Below the pieces are notes generated by a model. That model was not told where the DNA came from, ran no database searches, and saw only the letters and a program-made list of their open reading frames with translations. From contig JBEBJD010000327.1 in NCBI GenBank assembly GCA_040080075.1, forward strand, positions 1-5,808: 5,808 nucleotides of DNA. The letters are read 5' to 3'. This document shows positions 1-5,295 of this stretch, in pieces (within the stretch, counting starts at the first letter, position 1; each line of letters begins with the position of its first letter). This stretch comes from JANNFX01 sp040080075. GTDB lineage: Bacteria; Pseudomonadota; Alphaproteobacteria; Rhizobiales; Hyphomicrobiaceae. The position numbers were made by a program, and so were the translations under genes.

Positions 1-237
1 GTCGATCACACGCCGGTCTATGTCCGCGAAGTGGTCAAGAGGGCGTTGGAGTTATCAGCTTCGGCGCTGCTGCTGGCGCACAACCATCCGTCTGGCGATC
101 CGGCACCATCTCGGGCCGATATCGAAATGACCAAGCTGATCGTCGACGCGGCAAAGCCTTTAGGCATTACGGTTCACGACCATGTCATTGTCGGCAAATC
201 GGCACACACCAGCTTTAAGGCGCTCAGATTAATCTGA
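1..237 (+). CDS. radC: RadC family JAB/MPN-domain protein, C-terminal part (5'-truncated by window edge)
   Basis: Only the last 78 residues are present; the frame is open to base 1 and ends at TGA 235-237. The visible part carries the JAMM-type metal-binding signature of RadC: AHNHPSGDPAPSRAD (window residues 26-40), with H27, H29 and D40 as the expected zinc ligands. It is followed by the usual C-terminal block with GITVHDHVIVGK and a terminal HTSFKALRLI. RadC proteins are normally about 220-250 residues, so roughly two thirds lies upstream of the window. The family was once linked to DNA repair, but that role is disputed and its biochemical function remains unsettled. It is convergent with the MipA/OmpV gene, 47 bp away. 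Nothing in the visible part looks degraded. Family identity is very secure; function is not. Confidence 0.95.
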   Translation, partial: VDHTPVYVREVVKRALELSASALLLAHNHPSGDPAPSRADIEMTKLIVDAAKPLGITVHDHVIVGKSAHTSFKALRLI

Positions 238-244
238 GGCTTTT
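223..244 (+). terminator. Possible weak intrinsic terminator of radC
   Basis: A perfect 16-bp palindrome (CTCAGATTAATCTGAG, 223-238) overlaps the radC stop codon. It can fold as a 6-bp stem with a TTAA loop and is followed after two bases by TTTT (241-244). The stem is short and the T run is only four bases, so this is a weak candidate. Its position at the end of radC, facing a convergent gene, supports a terminator role. Confidence 0.35.
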
Positions 245-272
245 CGCTCGCAGGCAAATCTGTAGCGAAGCC

Positions 273-299
273 AAAAAGGCGAACTCAGAAGCCCGAGTT
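273..299 (-). terminator. Possible weak terminator of the MipA/OmpV gene
   Basis: Read on the minus strand, AACTC (299-295) can pair with GAGTT (286-282) across an 8-base loop that contains part of the stop codon. After CGCC comes a run of five T (277-273). The stem is short and AT-rich, so the call rests mainly on position and the T run. Confidence 0.2.
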
Positions 300-1088
300 G
301 AAGGTGTAGGTGAGGCCTACGCCACCCGAGAACTGGTTTTCTGTTTCAACAATGGGGCTGTCGGCAGCGTCGCCCAACAGACGGGCGGAGGTACCGGACC
401 ATTTGAAGCTCCAGTCGGGAGCAATCGGGATGTCGCCCGACAAGCCGAAATAAACGTCTTTGATGCCGCTTTGAGCACTAAAGACGGAAAAACCGGCGGC
501 AGAAGACGCACTCTGAACCGGCGTCACAGAGAAATAGGCATCCATATAGTCATCGTCAGCATAGCTGGCGCCGGCCTTAGCGGTAACCGAAAATCCCGGA
601 CCCAAGATGGACTTGGCTTCAGTTCCAAAGCGCAACACCCCACCTGTATCATCGTCGCCCGAAACTTCGCGGTGATACGAAACAAATGGCATCAACGGGC
701 CCAGATGATAAGCCGCATAACCGCCAACGACGAGCCCGCCATCGACATCGCCAAGGCCAAGAAGCCGGTCTGAATCGTCTTCGTTGCGGTCGAAGCGCCA
801 ACCCGCAAGGGGGCCCGCCTCAAAGCCGCTAAAATTGATTACGCGCAGCCGAATGTCGTCAATGCTGCGAATTTGGATTGTTCCGCTGTCCATGATGCCA
901 TCACCGGCAGGTGCGATGAAGGGTGCGCCCAGGATGCGGTAATCTTTTGAGCCCTCAAATTCCGGTGCTACGCCGACAAAGCCACCAGCCTGAAGTTTAA
1001 GGCCCGAACCATCATCGGCTAAGGCTGGGCCTGCTGAACCAACGCTCAGGGCGGCTGCAATGCCGCAAATCATTGATATTGAACGCAT
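285..1088 (-). CDS. MipA/OmpV family outer-membrane beta-barrel protein
   Basis: The product is about 267 residues, typical of the MipA/OmpV family. It starts with a signal peptide: MRS, a hydrophobic stretch, and a likely cleavage after ALA before DDGSG. The mature part opens with GVAPEFEGSKDYR, the family's hallmark near the N-terminus. A central block follows with GPLAGWRFDRNEDD and LLGLGDVDGG, then an alternating-residue strand pattern with YFSVTPVQSA and SGIKDVYFGLS. It ends GLTYTFNSGF, with the terminal aromatic residue usual for barrels inserted by the Bam complex. Some members scaffold murein enzymes (E. coli MipA) and others affect antibiotic or osmotic responses; the role here cannot be told. 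I chose ATG at 1088. An in-frame GTG at 1097 would add three residues; neither start has a clear Shine-Dalgarno sequence. It stands alone, convergent with radC and divergent from trxB. Confidence 0.9.
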   Translation of the reverse strand: MRSISMICGIAAALSVGSAGPALADDGSGLKLQAGGFVGVAPEFEGSKDYRILGAPFIAPAGDGIMDSGTIQIRSIDDIRLRVINFSGFEAGPLAGWRFDRNEDDSDRLLGLGDVDGGLVVGGYAAYHLGPLMPFVSYHREVSGDDDTGGVLRFGTEAKSILGPGFSVTAKAGASYADDDYMDAYFSVTPVQSASSAAGFSVFSAQSGIKDVYFGLSGDIPIAPDWSFKWSGTSARLLGDAADSPIVETENQFSGGVGLTYTFNSGF

Positions 1089-1118
1089 CTGTGTCACTAC
1101 GCACGAGCCCCGCTGGCG

Positions 1119-1133
1119 CCGCGCAAGGCGCGG
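1119..1133 (-). promoter_or_regulatory. GC-rich hairpin in the leader of the MipA/OmpV gene
   Basis: CCGCGC (1119-1124) and GCGCGG (1128-1133) form a 6-bp all-GC stem with a 3-base loop, about 30 bases upstream of the chosen start. If transcription begins farther upstream it would fold in the 5' leader and could influence translation or RNA stability. There is no direct evidence of function, and such stems arise by chance in GC-rich DNA. Confidence 0.2.
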
Positions 1134-1149
1134 AGGTGAAAAGATATGG

Positions 1150-1163
1150 GGGCAATATAGCCC
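1150..1163. promoter_or_regulatory. Near-palindrome upstream of the MipA/OmpV gene, possible operator
   Basis: GGGCAATATAGCCC is a 14-bp inverted repeat with one mismatched pair, 62 bp upstream of the barrel gene start. Its AT core includes a TATATT hexamer on the minus strand that resembles a -10 box, so a protein bound here could block a promoter. It matches no regulator site I recognise. Confidence 0.2.
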
Positions 1164-1440
1164 TCAATCGCTGCCAAGCCATCAACGCTATTGTCTTCAG
1201 GGGCGAGTAACAGTGCGATTGTGATGAATTGACCACAGTCATCAAATGCCCCGGACTTTGAGGCAATAAGGCTGTGAGGCACACGGCCAGCTGAGATAAG
1301 CGGCGCTGGCTGGGCCGCGAAAAGCGCATGGCGGATCGCCGCCGGGGGCTCGCACATAGGGCCGCGCGAGGCTATATGAACGGCCGTATGACCGCCGCGC
1401 GACGCCCGGCCGCTCAAATTGCACTTAAGCCGCGATCCAA

Positions 1441-1447
1441 CAGGACG
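1441..1447 (+). promoter_or_regulatory. Ribosome binding site deciding the trxB start
   Basis: CAGGACG contains an AGGA-type Shine-Dalgarno core seven to eight bases before ATG 1455. It favours this start over the upstream in-frame ATT at 1419, which would add 12 residues with no family counterpart before the conserved N-terminal nucleotide-binding strand. Confidence 0.55.
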
Positions 1448-1454
1448 TTACCGC

Positions 1455-2420
1455 ATGACCACGCCCAAGCACGCAAAGATCATCATTTTAGGTTCGGGCC
1501 CGGCGGGTTACACCGCAGCGATCTATGCGGCACGCGCCATGCTGTCTCCGGTCATGATCCAGGGCATTCAGCCGGGCGGTCAGTTGACCATCACGACGGA
1601 TGTAGAGAATTACCCAGGCTTCGCCGATGTTATCCAGGGGCCATGGCTGATGGAGCAGATGAAGGCTCAGGCTGAGCACGTCGGCACCGAAATCATTATG
1701 GATCATATTGCCAAGGCCGATCTGAAGAAGCGTCCCATCCGGCTTGAGGGCGATTCAGGCGATACTTATACGTGCGATACGCTGATCATTTGCACGGGCG
1801 CCCAAGCGCGCTGGCTCGGCATTGCGTCTGAAGAGGCGTTCAAAGGTTTTGGGGTATCGGCTTGTGCGACCTGCGATGGTTTCTTCTACAAGGGTAAGGA
1901 AGTGATCGTGGTTGGCGGCGGCAATACGGCCGTCGAGGAAGCTATTTTTCTGACCAACTTTGCCAAGCGGGTGACCGTTGTGCACCGGCGCGATCATTTC
2001 CGCGCAGAAAAAATTCTGCAAGATCGCTTGGCTAAGAATCCCAAAGTGGAAGTCATCTGGGATACCGCAATCGAAGAAATCACCGGCACCACGGACCCTA
2101 AGTCGGTGACTGGTGTGCGACTAAAGAACGTAAAAACGGGCCAGATCACCGAACGCGCGGCAGATGGTATTTTTGTCGCGATTGGCCATGCGCCGGCAAC
2201 GGAATTGTTCAAAGGCCAGCTCGCGACAACCAAGTCAGGCTATCTGATTACAGCACCGGATTCGACTGCGACATCGATCCCGGGCGTGTTCGCGGCCGGA
2301 GACGTGAAAGACGAAACCTTCCGGCAGGCGGTGACGGCTGCGGGCATGGGCTGCATGGCGGCTCTTGAGGCAGAGCGCTATCTGGCAGCTCAACACGAAG
2401 CAGCCAAGGCCGCTGAATAG
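1455..2420 (+). CDS. trxB: Thioredoxin-disulfide reductase (NADPH-dependent, FAD flavoprotein)
   Basis: This cytoplasmic flavoenzyme passes electrons from NADPH through FAD and a redox disulfide to thioredoxin, and so supports ribonucleotide reductase, peroxide defence and protein thiol repair. The 321-residue product matches the bacterial low-molecular-weight type. It has an FAD-binding GSGPAG loop (residues 13-18), QPGGQL (39-44), and the active-site disulfide CATC with C137 and C140 followed by DG. The NADPH-binding loop is GGGNTA (154-159). HRRDHFRA (177-184) carries the arginines that select the NADPH 2'-phosphate. The second FAD motif is FAAGDV (279-284), followed by RQAVTAAG. All key residues are present. 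The start is set by the ribosome binding site at 1441-1447. It is first in a plus-strand run and ends 29 bp before rdgB, which suggests co-transcription. Confidence 0.97.
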   Translation: MTTPKHAKIIILGSGPAGYTAAIYAARAMLSPVMIQGIQPGGQLTITTDVENYPGFADVIQGPWLMEQMKAQAEHVGTEIIMDHIAKADLKKRPIRLEGDSGDTYTCDTLIICTGAQARWLGIASEEAFKGFGVSACATCDGFFYKGKEVIVVGGGNTAVEEAIFLTNFAKRVTVVHRRDHFRAEKILQDRLAKNPKVEVIWDTAIEEITGTTDPKSVTGVRLKNVKTGQITERAADGIFVAIGHAPATELFKGQLATTKSGYLITAPDSTATSIPGVFAAGDVKDETFRQAVTAAGMGCMAALEAERYLAAQHEAAKAAE

Positions 2421-2449
2421 GCGAGTGGCGCAGATGAGCGGGCCGATTC

Positions 2450-3334
2450 ATGCGTAAACTGACCCGCGGGACAAAACTTGTCGTTGCCAGCCATAACGTT
2501 GGCAAGGTGTGGGAAATAAATCAGCTTATCGCGCCCTATGGCTTGATGGCGGTGTCCGCAGGTGAACTGGGACTGAGCGAGCCGGAAGAAACCGAACTTA
2601 CGTTTGTAGGCAACGCTCTGTTGAAAGCTCGCGCTGCCATGCAGGGTTCGGGTCTGCCGGCACTGGCCGACGATTCCGGACTTGAGGTGGCCGTGCTGAA
2701 TGGTGCGCCGGGCATTTACTCCGCGCGTTGGGCGGGCCCCGGCAAAGATTTTGGGTTGGCCATGCGCACGGTCAGCGACGAGATCACGGCGCTCGATGGC
2801 TGGGTGGCTCCCGGTCCACGCGCCAATTTCATTTCGGTGCTGTGCCTCGCCTGGCCCGATGCAACGCACCAAGTGTTTGAAGGCAAAGTCTTCGGAACTC
2901 TGGTATGGCCGCCGCGTGGTGGTAATGGTTTTGGTTATGATCCAATGTTTGTCGCCGATGGCGAGACGTTGACTTTCGGTGAGATGGAGCCGGCCAGCAA
3001 GTATGCGATTTCACACCGCACAAGGGCATTTGCCAAATTCAAAACGGAATGTCTCGATGCTGGGTGGAATGAAGGCCCTGGACCCAACGCCATTCGCGAT
3101 AAGGCGGGATTGATGGCGGCAGCAGCAAATATTTCGACGCGCGAGGAACTGGCCGCCTTCGTCGAGAACTTACGCGCCGATCTCGCACGCAATGGTGCGG
3201 CCTGGGAAGCCAACACTTTGCCTGACTTCCTAAAGGCCCTTCAAACGCACGTCAGCGGCGGCACCGTCAATCAAGACGAGCCCCGTTGGCGGACATTGGC
3301 CAAGGCCCTCCTGGCAGCGGCAAAGTATGGTTGA
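2450..3334 (+). CDS. rdgB: RdgB/HAM1 family XTP/dITP pyrophosphatase with extra C-terminal DUF7660-like domain
   Basis: The enzyme hydrolyses non-canonical purine triphosphates (XTP, dITP, ITP) to monophosphate and pyrophosphate, keeping them out of DNA and RNA. The catalytic domain fills residues 9 to about 205 and is complete: SHNVGK (14-19), TFVGNALLKA (51-60), ALADDSGLEV (71-80) with the catalytic acidic pair D74/D75, PGIYSARW (87-94), GGNGFGYDPMF (157-167) and SKYAISHR (183-190). Family members are usually about 195-215 residues; this one has 294. After a linker, residues 227-294 begin ISTREELAAFVENLRADL, then WEANTLPDFLKAL, and end PRWRTLAKALLAAAKYG. This resembles a small domain of unknown function that I know as DUF7660, normally a separate protein. 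The frame is continuous, with no sign of a frameshift. A GAGCGG Shine-Dalgarno-like sequence (2436-2441) precedes ATG 2450. The stop overlaps the hemW start by 8 bp. The nuclease-like core is certain; the domain name is from memory. Confidence 0.95.
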   Translation: MRKLTRGTKLVVASHNVGKVWEINQLIAPYGLMAVSAGELGLSEPEETELTFVGNALLKARAAMQGSGLPALADDSGLEVAVLNGAPGIYSARWAGPGKDFGLAMRTVSDEITALDGWVAPGPRANFISVLCLAWPDATHQVFEGKVFGTLVWPPRGGNGFGYDPMFVADGETLTFGEMEPASKYAISHRTRAFAKFKTECLDAGWNEGPGPNAIRDKAGLMAAAANISTREELAAFVENLRADLARNGAAWEANTLPDFLKALQTHVSGGTVNQDEPRWRTLAKALLAAAKYG

Positions 3335-4619
3335 GCAACGCGCCAAACGCGACGTGAGGGCACCAGAATTCGGCGTCTATATCCATTGGCCATTCTGTGC
3401 GCAAAAATGCCCATACTGCGATTTCAACAGTCATGTCCGCCATGCCGGTTGGGATGAGGATCGATTCATCGCCGCCTACAAGCACGAGCTTAGATCTATT
3501 GCGGACATGCAGCGAGCGGCTGGCCTTGTGCCCACGGTGGCAAGCATCTTCTTTGGCGGCGGCACCCCGTCGCTTATGAAGCCTGCCACAACCGCGGCAC
3601 TGATCGATTACGTTGCAGAATTGTGGAACATACAGCCTGGCGCAGAAATCACTCTTGAGGCCAATCCTAACAGCGTCGAAGCTGGCCGGTTTGCGGGGTA
3701 CAAAACGGCCGGTGTCAACCGAGTGTCGATTGGTGTGCAATCGCTGCGTGACGACGAACTGAAAAAATTGGGCCGCTTGCACTCTGTATCTGAAGCTAAA
3801 ACGGCAATAGGCATTGCCCGCAGCACATTCGAGCGCTTCACGTTTGACTTGATTTACGCCCGGCCCGCGCAGACAGCCCAGAATTGGAGGAGCGAACTTA
3901 GTGAGGCGTTGGAGATCGCGGGCGATCACCTCTCGCTATATCAGCTCACCATCGAACCCGACACGCCGTTCGCGAAGCTTCATGCGGCCGGTAAGCTCGC
4001 CGTTCCCGATGGCGAGGCGGCACTCGAGCTTTACAGTATAACGCAAGATATGACTGCAGAAGCTGGCTTGCCTGCGTATGAGATTTCCAATCATGCGCGC
4101 CCTGGCCAAGAGAGCCGGCATAACATGCTGTATTGGCGCTATGGCGCTTATGCAGGTGCTGGCCCTGGCGCCCATGGCAGACTGGTGCGGAACGGAATGC
4201 GCATTTCAACTGCTACGGAACGCAATCCAGAAGCTTGGGCGGCGCTTGTCGAAAAACAAGGCCATGGCTTCATTGAGCACGATGAGCTGTCACGCACGGA
4301 AGCGGCCGACGAGATGCTGCTCATGGGGTTAAGGCTGACCGAAGGATTGGATCTGGACGAGTTGGCTGAGCTGGGCGGCGTTACGCCATCGGCTCCAATT
4401 CTGGCGGAACTTGTAGCGCTCGGTTTGCTTGAATACTTAACCGGGCCTCGCCAGCCTCAGAGCAAATCAATCCGTATCGAAGGCGCCGGTATAACAAGCC
4501 CGATGATGACACCTGTCGTGGGGCAGCAAGCTCGCCGGATACGGGCAACGGGCCACGGCCGCTTTATCCTCAATGAACTCGTGTTGCGCCTTTCGGCCAG
4601 CTTTAGAGCGGTTAGCTGA
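3327..4619 (+). CDS. hemW: Radical-SAM heme chaperone HemW (coproporphyrinogen III oxidase-like)
   Basis: HemW binds heme and a [4Fe-4S] cluster and is thought to deliver heme to membrane-bound respiratory proteins; it is often mis-annotated as HemN. The radical-SAM motif CAQKCPYC places the cluster ligands at C24, C28 and C31. It is followed by DF rather than the extra cysteine of true HemN oxidases, which favours HemW. Other marks are the SAM-binding GGGTPS (77-82), EANPNSVE (111-118), NRVSIGVQSL (131-140), SLYQLTIEPDTPF (203-215), the family motif HNMLYW (265-270) and GAGPGAHGR (277-285). A HemN C-terminal-type winged-helix region follows. At 430 residues it is longer than the usual 380-400. 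Part of this is an apparent insertion at about residues 371-404, between LGLLEY and IRATGHGRFILN. Its ATG lies inside the end of rdgB (8-bp overlap), which implies translational coupling. Confidence 0.95.
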   Translation: MVEQRAKRDVRAPEFGVYIHWPFCAQKCPYCDFNSHVRHAGWDEDRFIAAYKHELRSIADMQRAAGLVPTVASIFFGGGTPSLMKPATTAALIDYVAELWNIQPGAEITLEANPNSVEAGRFAGYKTAGVNRVSIGVQSLRDDELKKLGRLHSVSEAKTAIGIARSTFERFTFDLIYARPAQTAQNWRSELSEALEIAGDHLSLYQLTIEPDTPFAKLHAAGKLAVPDGEAALELYSITQDMTAEAGLPAYEISNHARPGQESRHNMLYWRYGAYAGAGPGAHGRLVRNGMRISTATERNPEAWAALVEKQGHGFIEHDELSRTEAADEMLLMGLRLTEGLDLDELAELGGVTPSAPILAELVALGLLEYLTGPRQPQSKSIRIEGAGITSPMMTPVVGQQARRIRATGHGRFILNELVLRLSASFRAVS

Positions 4620-4623
4620 TCAA

Positions 4624-4695
4624 ATGTTTCGCAACCTGCCGCCCAACCTGCCGCGTAGACTTCACGCCGCCTTCCCGGTATTGACGCCTCAATGA
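4624..4695 (+). other. Possible 23-codon leader ORF between hemW and the DedA gene
   Basis: An ATG four bases after the hemW stop opens a frame of 23 codons (MFRNLPPNLPRRLH...). Its TGA (4693-4695) overlaps the DedA start as ATGA. The ORF contains a 12-bp tandem repeat encoding NLPP-NLPR. Neither this ORF nor the DedA gene has a clear Shine-Dalgarno sequence. Chained re-initiation from hemW through the mini-ORF to the DedA gene is therefore conceivable, but an ORF this short can arise by chance. Confidence 0.2.
4632..4655. repeat. 12-bp tandem direct repeat, two copies
   Basis: CAACCTGCCGCC (4632-4643) is followed directly by CAACCTGCCGCG (4644-4655), identical at 11 of 12 positions. It lies in the 72-bp gap between hemW and the DedA gene. 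It probably reflects a local slippage duplication. Confidence 0.7.
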
Positions 4696-5273
4696 TGAAA
4701 CGGATCTATGATTGGACCATGCGCAAGGCGGCAAGCGATTCCGCGCCCAACGCCCTGTTTGCCGTGGCATTTGCGGAAAGCTCGTTCTTTCCTATTCCGC
4801 CTGATGTGATGCTGGTGCCGATGGTTCTGGCCGACCGGTCAAAGGCCTGGAAATACGCATCGATTGCCACCTTCGCTTCAGTGATTGGCGGTGCCTTTGG
4901 CTATGCGATCGGGTATTACTTCTTTGAGGCGCTCGGTGAGCCGATCTTGCGATTTTATGGCAAGTCCGAGAGCTTTCAAACGTTCACTCAATGGTTCAAT
5001 GACTGGGGCGTGTGGATCATCCTGGCGAAGGGCCCCACGCCATTTCCCTATAAAGTTCTGACCATTGCAGCCGGTGTTGCGCACATGCAATTCTGGCCGT
5101 TCATGTTGGCGAGCATTGTGGCGCGGGCCATGCGTTTCTATTTGGTTGCCGGGCTTCTATATTTCTTCGGCGAACCGATCCGCGAATTCATCGAGAAGCG
5201 CCTAACACTGGTTACGACACTGTTTGTAGTGGCCTTGGTCGGCGGCTTTATCGCCGTAAAATTCTTGCTGTGA
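4692..5273 (+). CDS. DedA/VTT-domain (SNARE-associated) inner-membrane protein, YqaA type
   Basis: The 193-residue product is a multi-pass inner-membrane protein of the DedA superfamily, whose characterised members move or flip envelope lipids such as undecaprenyl phosphate or aminophospholipids. It carries FAESSFFPIPPD (residues 27-38) in the first re-entrant segment, with the conserved acidic E29. Next comes GGAFGYAIGYYFFEALG (66-82), then KGPTPFPYKVLTIAAGV (113-129), the YqaA counterpart of the arginine/proline motif of classical DedA proteins. ARAMRFYLVAG (144-154) follows. Hydrophobic stretches lie at about 20-46, 56-78, 106-130, 134-160 and 172-192. An in-frame ATG immediately follows the chosen one. 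No Shine-Dalgarno sequence is visible before it. It is followed by dsbB after 22 bp, so the two are probably co-transcribed. The substrate cannot be inferred from sequence. Confidence 0.9.
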   Translation: MMKRIYDWTMRKAASDSAPNALFAVAFAESSFFPIPPDVMLVPMVLADRSKAWKYASIATFASVIGGAFGYAIGYYFFEALGEPILRFYGKSESFQTFTQWFNDWGVWIILAKGPTPFPYKVLTIAAGVAHMQFWPFMLASIVARAMRFYLVAGLLYFFGEPIREFIEKRLTLVTTLFVVALVGGFIAVKFLL

Positions 5274-5295
5274 TCCCTGAACGAGGCACGTGCAG

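Larger units (their letters stand above)
1089..1454. other. Divergent intergenic region between the MipA/OmpV gene and trxB, no recognised gene
   Basis: This stretch of about 365 bp should hold the promoters for the minus-strand barrel gene and the plus-strand trxB. I could not find a convincing pair of -35 and -10 boxes for trxB. On the minus strand TATATT and TATCTT hexamers occur around 1144-1159, but with poor -35 spacing. Two small inverted repeats lie near the barrel gene (see separate entries). An open minus-strand frame covers 1417-1097, but its product is unrecognised and I do not call it as a gene. The right third is rich in GC and CCGCGCG-like runs. Confidence 0.6.

Noticed and set aside
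471..773. Plus-strand ORF of 100 codons opposite the MipA/OmpV gene
   Set aside because: It is entirely antisense to a gene with a signal peptide and conserved barrel motifs; no recognisable product.
1358..1400. Minus-strand GHTAVHIASRG resembling one ankyrin-repeat motif
   Set aside because: Only a single short match is present. The flanking residues do not continue the ankyrin pattern and no second repeat is found.
1419..1454. Longer trxB start adding 12 residues
   Set aside because: The extension begins with a rare start codon, has no family counterpart, and a good ribosome binding site precedes ATG 1455 instead.
1328..1675. Plus-strand ORF of 115 codons overlapping the trxB start
   Set aside because: It overlaps the N-terminal half of the trxB FAD domain in another frame and its product is arginine- and histidine-rich, typical of an out-of-frame shadow.
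2390..2872. Minus-strand ORF of 160 codons opposite rdgB
   Set aside because: It is antisense to the conserved RdgB catalytic core and spans the trxB-rdgB junction; the product is low in recognisable structure.
3267..3929. Minus-strand ORF of 220 codons opposite hemW
   Set aside because: It lies fully antisense to hemW and the end of rdgB, both with clear family motifs. The translation has no recognisable domain, and long antisense frames are common opposite GC-rich genes.
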